Shown here in pieces: positions 44,815 through 52,439 of a stretch of DNA of 64,000 nucleotides (position 1 is its first letter; the number at the start of each line of letters is the position of its first letter). The notes beneath the pieces are model-generated. The model was not told the DNA's origin. It saw only the letters and a program-made list of their open reading frames with translations, and did not search any database. The stretch spans positions 744,001 through 808,000 of the forward strand of contig NZ_FWWR01000009.1 of NCBI RefSeq assembly GCF_900176115.1, given 5' to 3'. Source of the stretch: Peptoniphilus asaccharolyticus DSM 20463 (GTDB lineage Bacteria > Bacillota > Clostridia > Tissierellales > Peptoniphilaceae). Both the position numbers and the translations under genes were made by a program.

Positions 44815-45433
44815 AAATAGCCTCTTGAATTCCAGATAAATCTTCAATTTCCTGATTAATTCCCTTTAAAGTATCAATTTCAACCTTTAATTTCTCAACT
44901 TTTAGGATTTGTTCTTCTGTAGTAATATGTTTATTAATAAGTTCTTCATATTTACTAATCATATTAGTCAAATTTGTCATAGCTCTTGCTTGAGAATTTA
45001 AAAATCTCTCTTGACGGTCCCAAGCAAACTGAATTTCAAATTCTTCTTGTGTCATTCCATTAGGAAGCTCTTTAAAAGATTTTAATTCTTTAACCAAATC
45101 TTTTTTAGATTTAACTTCCATAATTGTTTGAGCTCTTAAAATTGCTGCATATTGAATTTTAATGTTATCCCATAGAATCATCTCAGAATTTAAATCTTCG
45201 ATTCCATTAACAATTTCCATGGTTTCATCAGGTAAATATTTAGCAAATAATCCGTTTCTTTCTCCATTTTTTCCAGCATTATATTTTTTAGGACCAGTAG
45301 AACAACCTCCGTGCCATTTACATCTTCCACTTCCAAGGTGATCTGTTCCATATCCAGCTGGTAATTTACAAGTCCCTTCCTTGTTTGTCTTTTTAGCTCC
45401 ACAAACATTGGGTTTGAGCTGTTTAGACACCAT
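44792..45433 (-). CDS. Terminase small subunit-like protein with Cys/His knuckle (213 aa)
   Basis: The N-terminal part contains CGAKKTNKEGTCKLPAGYGTD and RCKWHGGCSTGPKK, the Cys/His plus HGG-GP motif common in small terminase genes of Firmicutes phages. The rest is helical. It should bind the packaging site. It overlaps the large subunit and has a GAGGTG ribosome site. Confidence 0.85.
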   Translation of the reverse strand: MVSKQLKPNVCGAKKTNKEGTCKLPAGYGTDHLGSGRCKWHGGCSTGPKKYNAGKNGERNGLFAKYLPDETMEIVNGIEDLNSEMILWDNIKIQYAAILRAQTIMEVKSKKDLVKELKSFKELPNGMTQEEFEIQFAWDRQERFLNSQARAMTNLTNMISKYEELINKHITTEEQILKVEKLKVEIDTLKGINQEIEDLSGIQEAIYGKKEDN

Positions 45434-45449
45434 TTTTCACCTCTTTTTT

Positions 45450-45472
45450 GTAATCTTTTGATTACTAATCAA
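45450..45472 (-). promoter_or_regulatory. Overlapping dyads in front of the terminase operon
   Basis: GTAATCTTTTGATTAC (45450-45465) and TTGATTACTAATCAA (45458-45472) share one arm, so two alternative pairings are possible. They sit between the terminator of the regulator gene and the first late gene, where an activator site or late promoter is expected. Confidence 0.4.
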
Positions 45473-45489
45473 TCATTTAATTGCACAAT

Positions 45490-45518
45490 AAAAAAAAGAC
45501 TTCCCCTAGAAAGCCTTT
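45490..45518 (-). terminator. Rho-independent terminator of the sigma-like regulator gene
   Basis: AAAGGCTT/AAGTCTTT pair with one G-U (45511-45518 with 45495-45502), loop of eight, then eight T on the minus strand. It separates the early or middle transcript from the late operon. Confidence 0.78.
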
Positions 45519-45531
45519 TATACTAATACTA

Positions 45532-45945
45532 TTATACTATGTTTTTAAAGGAATTAACACCCCTTTGATGAAGGACTTGAGCCCATTTATACGTTATTTT
45601 CATACTTTTAGCAACTTCTGTAAGTTTCATTCCCAAAACATATCTTCTATAAATCAAAACAATTTCATTTTTATTTTTCATTTTTATAATTTTCTTAATG
45701 ATTTTTCGTTTTAATTTCGCAAATTCCACGCTTTTGTTTAAATATTCGTTCTTCATTTCAATAAGTTCTAAAATTAAATCTTCATTGTTAACCAATTTTG
45801 AAGTTTGGACAACAATAGGATTTAATTCCTTATTTATTTTTGTGATTAAAGTTTCCAATTTCACAATCTCCTCCTGTAAAATTTTCATCTTTTCTTTAAA
45901 AACTAAAATCTCATTTAATTCATCCATAATGGCCTCTAAACTCAC
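45532..45945 (-). CDS. Sigma-70 region-4-like phage transcription regulator (137 aa)
   Basis: The first ~75 residues form a coiled-coil; the last ~55 are a sigma region 4-like helix-turn-helix (LIYRRYVLGMKLTEVAKSMKITYKWAQVLHQRG). Such ArpU/DUF1492-type proteins switch on late genes of Firmicutes phages. Position directly upstream of the terminase genes, beyond a terminator, supports that role. Confidence 0.8.
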   Translation of the reverse strand: MSLEAIMDELNEILVFKEKMKILQEEIVKLETLITKINKELNPIVVQTSKLVNNEDLILELIEMKNEYLNKSVEFAKLKRKIIKKIIKMKNKNEIVLIYRRYVLGMKLTEVAKSMKITYKWAQVLHQRGVNSFKNIV

Positions 45946-46776
45946 TTTCCTTTTTACTCATTGATTTATATTAGCAAAAATTAAAAATCAATTCTGGGTA
46001 TATTCTGGTCATTCTAAATAACGTTCAATGTAATTTCACACCTTAAAAATCATAAAAAACTCAAAAAAGATTGTTAATTTTTTAACACTTCCTATATAGT
46101 TACAGGTTACTCTTTCTCTATATACTATATATTTATTTATTTATTTTATTTTTTGTACCATTTTCTAAAATGTTCTAAGTATGCAGAAAAACAGTAAAAG
46201 AGTAACCTTTTTCCCTTAAAGTATTGGAATCTACACATCTATTGAGGTTACTCTTTTCAAAAAAGCATCAAAAAAGGGTAACCGACCAATTGTCAACAAA
46301 CATTGGAATTCCAATACCTAGAGTGGGTTACTCTTTTGTTTTTAAAAGAGTAACCAAAGAGTAACCTTTTTATCTAAATGTATCCAAATGAATTGTATTT
46401 ATTTTATACAATATTTTATTGTATTATCACACAAACATAAAAGGTTACTCTTTCACAAAATCTTCACAAAAAAGGTTACCCTTTTTTCTTTATCTAAATA
46501 TAACTAAATGTATCTAAACATTTACCAAATCATGCTTAGGTTTAACTATATTTATCTAAACACTCAAAGTTACCCTTTTGTATATCTATGTTTAATTAAA
46601 TATAACTATTTATTAAAAGAGTAACCTTTTTTCTTTATCTAAATTTATCTAATTTTAACCATTTGTTAGTTTATCTAAATATATCTAAATTTAACTATTT
46701 GTAAAAAATCATTTTATTTTTTTGTAATTATTTATATCCATTTGAAAATAATTTTTTATCAATCTTCACAAAACCA
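45946..46776. repeat. Gene-free repeat region, candidate phage replication origin or control locus
   Basis: These 831 bases contain no supportable gene but two dense repeat families. One is a 12-mer, GGTTACYCTTTT, in both orientations, about eleven times: near 46104, 46196, 46245, 46270, 46325, 46343, 46356, 46441, 46472, 46567 and 46615. The other is TATCTAAAT and near copies (around 46372, 46491, 46510, 46552, 46637, 46672, 46682). A palindrome TTGGAATTCCAA lies at 46303-46314. The extreme AT content, iteron-like spacing and place between early and late modules fit an origin or a multi-site regulator target. Confidence 0.75.
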
Positions 46777-47181
46777 TCACAATCCCGTGCTCCCGAAGGC
46801 TCCAGTTCCCCTAGAATTATCCAAATTTTCAGTAAATTCAGCTAAAACTACAGGTAAAATTACCACTTGGCCGATCTTTTTGTTCTTATTAATCATAATT
46901 TTTTCATCGCTTTGGTTATGCAAAATCACATGAACTTCTCCTCTATAGCCTGAATCTATTGGTGAAAGTTCTGAAACTAATCCCCTGCTAGATAAACCAG
47001 ACTTCGGACAAATAAAACCAACATAACCATCAGGAATTTCAAGACCAATTCCAAGAGGGACTTTTAAAGTCTCTCCTGGATTAATAACATAATTATCTAA
47101 ACTAAAAACATCAGCTCCAGCATCATTATAATGAGCTCTATCAGGTTTAATCCCACCAAAATTTAATAACTTAATCTTCAT
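46777..47181 (-). CDS. dut: dUTP diphosphatase (134 aa)
   Basis: All five trimeric dUTPase motifs are visible: DAGADVFS, PKSGLSSRG, IDSGYRGEV, GQVVILP-type, and RGTGAFGSTG at the end. It hydrolyses dUTP to dUMP, giving substrate for thymidylate synthesis and keeping uracil out of DNA. AGAGGTGG precedes the ATG. It begins a chain of small overlapping genes leading back to thyX. Confidence 0.95.
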   Translation of the reverse strand: MKIKLLNFGGIKPDRAHYNDAGADVFSLDNYVINPGETLKVPLGIGLEIPDGYVGFICPKSGLSSRGLVSELSPIDSGYRGEVHVILHNQSDEKIMINKNKKIGQVVILPVVLAEFTENLDNSRGTGAFGSTGL

Positions 47182-47377
47182 ATTCCACCTCTAAATTTTC
47201 AATCCAGCAATAATCATCGTAATTTAATTCATTTTTTAGATTTTCTTTAAAATCTTCAATTCCTCGTTTTATAAAATCATCTTTATTTTCTTTATATTCT
47301 CTAAGTTCTTCCTCAGAAGCCTCTTCCATTTGTTTATTTAAATCATGCACAAAATCAAATTTAACTTTCAGTTTCAT
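47171..47377 (-). CDS. Small acidic phage protein (68 aa)
   Basis: A strong GGAGGTAGAAG precedes the ATG. The product is highly charged and helical (NKQMEEASEEELREYKENKDD) with VEYED at the end. It overlaps dut by 11 bases. Not recognised. Confidence 0.6.
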   Translation of the reverse strand: MKLKVKFDFVHDLNKQMEEASEEELREYKENKDDFIKRGIEDFKENLKNELNYDDYCWIENLEVEYED

Positions 47378-47564
47378 CTTCTACCTCCACATAATGTTTA
47401 TCAATTTGTTCCATAATTACATTTAAACCGTATTTAATATCTTTTGCAGTTTCTAAGGGGTCATCACAATCCTTATTAGCTAAATCTACAACGCTATACA
47501 TAACTTCTTGTAAAATTAAATATATATCTCCTTTATTAAGGATTTTCTTTCTCGTGCGTTTCAT
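47361..47564 (-). CDS. Small phage protein (67 aa)
   Basis: GAGGTAGAAG precedes the ATG. The chain is helical (GDIYLILQEVMYSVVDLANKD). It overlaps both neighbours. Function unknown. Confidence 0.55.
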   Translation of the reverse strand: MKRTRKKILNKGDIYLILQEVMYSVVDLANKDCDDPLETAKDIKYGLNVIMEQIDKHYVEVEDETES

Positions 47565-47742
47565 CTTCTACCTCTATTCTTAAAAACTTAATTCCATTTC
47601 TCGTTCCATCTTGATTATTATATATATTGCAATATACTGCATTAGGGGTCATTCCATACATTCTTGCGAGTTCTGCTGCAGTATCTGAAACACATAAAGG
47701 AAGTTCAAATTCGTCAGTCGTTACTCCTAGGTAAAGAATCAT
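47536..47742 (-). CDS. Small phage protein with helix-turn-helix-like segment (68 aa)
   Basis: SDTAAELARMYGMTPNAVY near residues 18-37 resembles a short helix-turn-helix found in many small phage proteins. It overlaps neighbours at both ends and may bind DNA. Target unknown. Confidence 0.55.
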   Translation of the reverse strand: MILYLGVTTDEFELPLCVSDTAAELARMYGMTPNAVYCNIYNNQDGTRNGIKFLRIEVEDETHEKENP

Positions 47743-47930
47743 TTTTTCAATAATTCCTCAATACAATAATCATTAATAATTGGAATACAATCATCTAAAT
47801 TTGTTAAAGCTGCTGTATCTCCAGTATGAAACCAAATAAAGGCTTCATGATTTCTAATCTTTTTTATTTTTCCAATCATATTTTTATAAATAATAAGTTG
47901 TCCTTCTTTAAAATTCGTATTTTTTACCAC
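47739..47930 (-). CDS. Small phage protein (63 aa)
   Basis: A GTG start (47930) inside the thyX end is used. The sequence is beta-rich (GQLIIYKNMIGKIKKIRNHEAFIWF), possibly SH3-like. It overlaps the next gene by four bases. Not recognised. Confidence 0.5.
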   Translation of the reverse strand: MVKNTNFKEGQLIIYKNMIGKIKKIRNHEAFIWFHTGDTAALTNLDDCIPIINDYCIEELLKK

Positions 47931-48582
47931 AAGACATCTTCCCTTCTTTACAAGGTCCGAAGTGACAAAATGGACCTACTCCATATTGAAATAATTCATA
48001 TTTACTTAATTCTTTATAAATAAGTTCCATAACATATTGCATCTCTCTAGTATTTCTTGAACAAATTCTTTGATTTATAATATGCTTCCACTCAAAAGGC
48101 ATTGCGCTAATAATTAAAATATTTCTTAAAGCTTGCGGTGCTAAATAACCAGCATCATCATTATTTGTTCCATTTTTGATTAATTCTTCGTAATTCTTCA
48201 TTGATTGCTCACAAGATTTTAAATAAGCATCTTTATTAGAAATACCTTCTGGAACTACAAAATCATAATTTCCTGAATAATCAGAATATTGTAAACTTGC
48301 GCTCATAAACTTTACTTCGTTTTGGTGTCTAGTAATTTGAGCTAAAAATCTTCTTGAAGCTCCAAAAACTATCACATCAATAGTTCCAAATTTTTGTAAA
48401 GTCGGATGAGGTACATCACAAAAAGGTTTTAATGATTTATAGGGTTTATTATACAAATCTATACAATCATCTAAACTTTTAAGCTTTTGACCTCTTTGAG
48501 TTAATCTAGCAGTAAAAGCCACCATTTTTTCAATATGGGGGATCGCTTCTGGATTTAAAATTTTCACGCTAATATTTTCCAT
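47908..48582 (-). CDS. ThyX-like flavin-dependent thymidylate synthase, variant motif (224 aa)
   Basis: The order of segments fits ThyX: FGASRRFLAQITRHQ, then SASLQYSDYSGNYDFVVPEGI, then LAPQALRNILIISAMPFEWKH and INQRICSRNTREMQYVMEL. The usual RHRX7S signature is altered here to RHQ with Ser-Ala-Ser further on. ThyX makes dTMP from dUMP with FAD and methylene-tetrahydrofolate. Neighbouring dUTPase, a nucleoside-monophosphate-kinase-like gene and a FolD-like gene support the role. GAGGAGG precedes the ATG. The four Cys at the end (FCHFGPCKEGKMSC) are an unusual addition. Confidence 0.78.
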   Translation of the reverse strand: MENISVKILNPEAIPHIEKMVAFTARLTQRGQKLKSLDDCIDLYNKPYKSLKPFCDVPHPTLQKFGTIDVIVFGASRRFLAQITRHQNEVKFMSASLQYSDYSGNYDFVVPEGISNKDAYLKSCEQSMKNYEELIKNGTNNDDAGYLAPQALRNILIISAMPFEWKHIINQRICSRNTREMQYVMELIYKELSKYELFQYGVGPFCHFGPCKEGKMSCGKKYEF

Positions 48583-48591
48583 ACTTCCTCC

Positions 48592-48999
48592 TCATTTTTT
48601 TGCTATAGGGATATTATATTTTCCAGCAAGTTTTAAATAATCATCTTTTATTAAATTTATGTTATCTTTAATAACCTTTTCTTCAAAATTTTTTAGATTA
48701 AAATCATAGTTATTAATAATTAATATTTTAATATCTAGTTCTTTTGCTTTTTCTAATAAATATTGAAACTCATATTCTTTTAATTTTTGAGGTCTATTAA
48801 AGATCTTTGGATAAATCATTTCAGATAAAAAACTTCTATCATATATAACATTATCTTTTCTAAGGGATTGATAATAAAAATTTAAATCTCTAGGGTCTTT
48901 ATTTGTAAAATGAACTAAACTTAAATTAAATTTATCAGCAACTTTTTTAGTTATAGTTGATTTACCAACGCCATCAGCGCCTTCAATTATTATTCTCAT
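48592..48999 (-). CDS. P-loop nucleotide kinase, dTMP/dNMP kinase-like (135 aa)
   Basis: ATG 48999 (MRIIIEGADGVGKST) is chosen for AGGAGG upstream; an extension to 49113 would overlap the methyltransferase gene. Walker A GADGVGKST and DRSFLSEMIYP (DR-type motif) match thymidylate-kinase-like proteins. It is shorter than cellular Tmk (~200). It would phosphorylate dTMP or related nucleotides next to ThyX. Confidence 0.78.
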   Translation of the reverse strand: MRIIIEGADGVGKSTITKKVADKFNLSLVHFTNKDPRDLNFYYQSLRKDNVIYDRSFLSEMIYPKIFNRPQKLKEYEFQYLLEKAKELDIKILIINNYDFNLKNFEEKVIKDNINLIKDDYLKLAGKYNIPIAKK

Positions 49000-49012
49000 A
49001 TTCATCCTCCTG

Positions 49013-49612
49013 TTAATTAAACCATTTAATAATTGGATCTTCATAAAATCCTTTTTCCCAAACAAACCAACCATAAGCAATAGCGCTTCCTTTTTCCTTT
49101 GAAAAATCTCCATTTTTTGCTGCTACTAACCTACTTGAGCTAACATACAATTTTTTTAAAGGATATTTTTTAAATAATTCTCTTCTTCCTTTAGTTTCTA
49201 AAAATTGTAATTTTAAAAATTGAATTAATTTACATTCAGGTCTTAACAAGTTTAAAACATATTCTGTAAATTCATTTGTATGTTTATAAGGTGGATTTGT
49301 AACAATATCAAAATCAGTATCAAGAACTAATTTATCTCTACAATATAAATTATTATCTTTTAATTTATATTCTTTAATATCAGATCTAAATCCAAAGCCT
49401 CTATCGATTAAATCACTTGATATAACGTGGTGACCGTGATTTAATAAAACTTTTGAAATGTGACCTTCTCCACAAAAAGGTTCTAATACTATAGGTCTTA
49501 TCTCTTCTAACTCTAAAAGCATTTCAACGGCTTTCGGATCTGTCGCATAATAATCATGTTTAGCTCTTTCTCTATTAGAAACTCCTAAAGTAGTGAAAAC
49601 CTCATTATTCAT
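49013..49612 (-). CDS. Phage N6-adenine DNA methyltransferase-like protein (199 aa)
   Basis: ATG 49612 has AAAGGAGG upstream. The sequence has HDYYATDPKAVEMLLELE, VLEPFCGEGHISKVL (SAM-binding motif I) and the catalytic TNPPY. No target recognition domain of size is evident and no restriction enzyme gene is near, so it is an orphan methylase, perhaps protecting phage DNA. Confidence 0.82.
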   Translation of the reverse strand: MNNEVFTTLGVSNRERAKHDYYATDPKAVEMLLELEEIRPIVLEPFCGEGHISKVLLNHGHHVISSDLIDRGFGFRSDIKEYKLKDNNLYCRDKLVLDTDFDIVTNPPYKHTNEFTEYVLNLLRPECKLIQFLKLQFLETKGRRELFKKYPLKKLYVSSSRLVAAKNGDFSKEKGSAIAYGWFVWEKGFYEDPIIKWFN

Positions 49613-49727
49613 ATTCAACCTCCTTTTGTAAATACTCAAGCCAATATTCTCTAGAATATTGAGTGTTCTCTACTAAAAAATCTAATAGAGAATTAATATT
49701 TTGTGTTATCTTTTGAAAGTTGTTCAC
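49605..49727 (-). CDS. Small phage protein (40 aa)
   Basis: A GTG start at 49727 has GGAG ten bases upstream. The frame codes for a helical peptide with TQYSREYWLEYLQKEVEYE and ends within the start of the methyltransferase gene (eight-base overlap). It also overlaps the end of the DUF1599-like gene. The region contains a 20-bp palindrome, CAATATTCTAGAGAATATTG, on the minus strand, part of this frame. Confidence 0.5.
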   Translation of the reverse strand: MNNFQKITQNINSLLDFLVENTQYSREYWLEYLQKEVEYE

Positions 49728-49962
49728 GTTTTTCAATCTCCTGTAAAGTCATCATAGAATAATTTGCTAAATCAATTAAAGTGTCCTTAATAGAATCTAT
49801 ATTATTAGTTTTAACTAAGGCTTTTAATCTATTTGACTTATGAAGAATTTGAGTAATTGCACTGATAGGACCTAACTCGTTATAAAGTTCTGTAAAACTG
49901 TTTCCATATTGTTTGTTTTTTTCTTCGTAAATTTTTACTAATTTTTCAGCGATTTCTTTCAA
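49693..49962 (-). CDS. DUF1599/Nmad1-like protein (89 aa)
   Basis: EEKNKQYGNSFTELYNELG, LHKSNRL and DTLIDLANYSMM are the recognisable steps of the nucleotide-modification-associated domain 1 (DUF1599) family. Exact role is unknown; it is common near phage thymidylate and DNA-modification genes, as here. Confidence 0.75.
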   Translation of the reverse strand: MKEIAEKLVKIYEEKNKQYGNSFTELYNELGPISAITQILHKSNRLKALVKTNNIDSIKDTLIDLANYSMMTLQEIEKREQLSKDNTKY

Positions 49963-50242
49963 CTATTTTCACTCCTGTTTCTTCATTTATTGTTTTTATA
50001 ATATCGTTTAAATCTAAATAGCCTTCAGATATAGAATTATATAATTCAATATAAGCAACTATGAATTTATCAATTCTTTTTTCACCAAAACCAAATTCAT
50101 CTCGAAGGACCATAATTGGAACCGCCATTGATAATTGACTAGCTCTTTCTATGGTTTCTTTCCTTCCTTTTTCATAGCCTTTTTGGATATAATTTTCTAT
50201 ATCTTTAAAAGTTACGTTATACATCGGCGTTTTCTTCGTCAT
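49946..50242 (-). CDS. Phage protein of unknown function (98 aa)
   Basis: A helical protein (YEKGRKETIERASQLSMAVP, FGFGEKRIDKFIVAYIELYN) overlaps the XRE-type regulator gene by 26 bases and the next gene by 17. The pattern is frequent in Firmicutes phages beside XRE genes. Function unknown. Confidence 0.6.
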   Translation of the reverse strand: MTKKTPMYNVTFKDIENYIQKGYEKGRKETIERASQLSMAVPIMVLRDEFGFGEKRIDKFIVAYIELYNSISEGYLDLNDIIKTINEETGVKIVERNR

Positions 50243-50447
50243 ATTCAGTTCCTTCTATTAATTCATAAATATCTACATCTAAGCCTTTACAAATTTGTAA
50301 AGCTGTTCTAAGACTAATATTTTTCGCTTCTTTTCCAGTCATGATGGCCGACAATCTCGGTTGGTCTAAATCTATTTTTTCGAGCAGTCTAGCTTGAATT
50401 AGATTTTTTTCTTTCATTAATTTTGTTATTTTTAAATATAGTTTCAT
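50217..50447 (-). CDS. XRE-family helix-turn-helix regulator (76 aa)
   Basis: A complete Cro/C1-type domain: LIQARLLEKIDLDQPRLSAIMTGK, NISLRTALQICKGLDVDIYELIEG. It is in the middle of the replication operon, four bases overlapping the primase stop, so more likely a modulator than the main repressor. Confidence 0.88.
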   Translation of the reverse strand: MKLYLKITKLMKEKNLIQARLLEKIDLDQPRLSAIMTGKEAKNISLRTALQICKGLDVDIYELIEGTEYDEENADV

Positions 50448-52309
50448 TTTCTTATAAACGTTTTAAAAACCTTTCCTCCTATCTTTTTGTTAACAATATC
50501 TAAATCTAAATTAGTTTTTATATATTGACTAAGTTTTGTATGGCCTACTGGATTATTTCCATTCATAAGACAAAATTCTTTATAAGCTTTATAAACATCT
50601 TTTGTAGATTTATTTTCAGGATTTACTTCTTCTAAAAATTCAATCATAGGGTTATTGATAATTTCATATTCTCTAAGTTCTTTTTCAATTTTTTCTGAAA
50701 TAGTAAAACCATTAGTTAAAACTCTCTGTAAACCTTCTAAACCTAATTTAATTAAATATTCAATGCTAGATTCTTTTCTCAGTTTATATTTAATAAAAGG
50801 ATCAAAATCAGGGTCTGACTTTGAAAATCTCGCATTAAAAGGAATTATAATTAACCTATTCATTATGGCCGACGAATCTTGGCCTGAACCAATTCTTGGA
50901 ATATTATTTGCAGAGAAAATTAATTTAGAATAATTGTTAAAATCAAAAGGGTCTTGGCCTTTTCTTTCAACGTTTAACCTATCTCCTGAAACTAATTTTT
51001 TAAATATTGCAGTATCAGGAATATAAGAATCTCCTATATCATCTCCAATATTTGCAAGTTTTCCAAAAAGTTCTGCTGTCTTAAATCGTTGGTCTAATTC
51101 CTTTAAATCTAAAGAACTAATATTAGAATCTCCTAAAATATAGGCTATTAAATCTAAAAATGTAGATTTACCGTTTTGAGTTCCTCCAATTAGAACAAAA
51201 GCTTTCCTAAGTTCATTTCTTCTAAAAAAGCAATAACCAATCATTTCTTCTAATAAGGCTCTTATTTCTTTATCTCCACAAGCTAATTTATTAAGGGTTT
51301 TATCCGTAAGTTCGTTATAAGCTTCAGAATCATAATTCCAATCAATTAAGTTAGTAATAATATAATCAGGACTAAATTCTAAAAGCTCGTTTGAAGTTAT
51401 ATCGAAAATTCCATTTTTAAAAGCAATTAAATTTTCATCGTGGCTTTCTTTAGATTCAGCAAGTAAATTTATATATTTTAAAGTCTCGCTTCTTCTTGCA
51501 GAACTAAGTCTTGGAATATGCTCAATCATTTTTTTCTCAATATAATCATCATTATTAAAATAAACTCCATTATGATAAACATGTAATTGATTGTTTAACT
51601 TAATTACATAATCATTTGCTATTAGAAATTTTGCAAAATCATCGAATAAAAAAGTCTTGTTATTAAAGAAAATTTCCTTTGAGAAGGCTTCATCTCTTAA
51701 AATAGTTTCTAATTCATCTACAGTTAGAGGTTCTTTTAAAATATAATCGTTAATTAACCTTATAACTTCTCTTGCTTCTTCTTTATTAAATCCATTAGTT
51801 TGTAAAGGCAAAATATAACCAAATAGAGATTGATTTCTACCTTCTCCAGCTCCGAGATTTAAAAAATCCATGTTTGAATTTATTGGAATTAACCACTTTG
51901 GAAGTTCATCTAAACTTTCAGGATTTTCTAAAATTTTTCTTTCAAGTCCGTCATTTTTTAAAACTCCATAGCAATTCGTAAATCCTGATTTAATATCAGC
52001 TTTTAAACCGATTGCTAAATTTGAGTGCGTAAAACATTTTTTAACTTCTGTATTTTTAAAATAAAAGTGTTTACCTCTTGAAGTTTCTAATATTAAACTT
52101 TTTATTTTTAAATCTTTAAGAATCTTATATAAAATATCAGCTTGTTCTTTATCGTCAATATCAATAAGAATGGTATTTTTTGCTAAAACTCCAGCATAAC
52201 CATTTAAATTTTTAACTTCATTTAGATTTTTTAAATTTTTAACATTTTTAAAGGATTCTACGGCTTTTTTATCCTTAACTTCTATAAATCCTTTGAAAAT
52301 GTTTATCAT
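50444..52309 (-). CDS. Phage/plasmid primase-helicase, D5/P4 family (621 aa)
   Basis: ATG 52309 is chosen for GGGAGG nine bases upstream. The N-terminal ~200 residues resemble a primase-polymerase (VLAKNTILIDIDDKEQADILY; RGKHFYFKNTEV), the middle carries a D5-N-type region (SHDENLIAFKNGIFDI), and the C-terminal superfamily 3 helicase has LIGGTQNGKSTFLDLIAYILG and KLANIGDDIGDSYI. It primes and unwinds at phage replication forks. The polymerase gene is just upstream. Confidence 0.92.
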   Translation of the reverse strand: MINIFKGFIEVKDKKAVESFKNVKNLKNLNEVKNLNGYAGVLAKNTILIDIDDKEQADILYKILKDLKIKSLILETSRGKHFYFKNTEVKKCFTHSNLAIGLKADIKSGFTNCYGVLKNDGLERKILENPESLDELPKWLIPINSNMDFLNLGAGEGRNQSLFGYILPLQTNGFNKEEAREVIRLINDYILKEPLTVDELETILRDEAFSKEIFFNNKTFLFDDFAKFLIANDYVIKLNNQLHVYHNGVYFNNDDYIEKKMIEHIPRLSSARRSETLKYINLLAESKESHDENLIAFKNGIFDITSNELLEFSPDYIITNLIDWNYDSEAYNELTDKTLNKLACGDKEIRALLEEMIGYCFFRRNELRKAFVLIGGTQNGKSTFLDLIAYILGDSNISSLDLKELDQRFKTAELFGKLANIGDDIGDSYIPDTAIFKKLVSGDRLNVERKGQDPFDFNNYSKLIFSANNIPRIGSGQDSSAIMNRLIIIPFNARFSKSDPDFDPFIKYKLRKESSIEYLIKLGLEGLQRVLTNGFTISEKIEKELREYEIINNPMIEFLEEVNPENKSTKDVYKAYKEFCLMNGNNPVGHTKLSQYIKTNLDLDIVNKKIGGKVFKTFIRK

Positions 52310-52439
52310 ATTTGTAGGCCTCCCTTTTTCTTCTGTCATTTTCTTTATCCTTTAACTTTCTAAATTCTTTATATTGTTTACATTTTGAGTGGCAACCAAC
52401 TTCTCTATAATCACATTTTTCACAAGGAACCTTAATCAA
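52275..52439 (-). CDS. Small Cys-rich (zinc-binding) phage protein (54 aa)
   Basis: The TTG at 52439 overlaps the polymerase stop TGA and has GGAG seven bases upstream, so coupled initiation there is more likely than a longer frame from 52490. IKVPCEKCDYREVGCHSKCKQY gives a CxxC-x7-CxxxC pattern typical of small zinc proteins located after phage polymerases. Function unknown. Confidence 0.6.
   Translation of the reverse strand: MIKVPCEKCDYREVGCHSKCKQYKEFRKLKDKENDRRKREAYKYDKHFQRIYRS

Noticed and set aside
45946-46776. Possible CRISPR array because of many short repeats
   Set aside because: Repeats are only ~12 bases, occur in both orientations and have irregular spacing; there are no uniform spacers and no cas genes.
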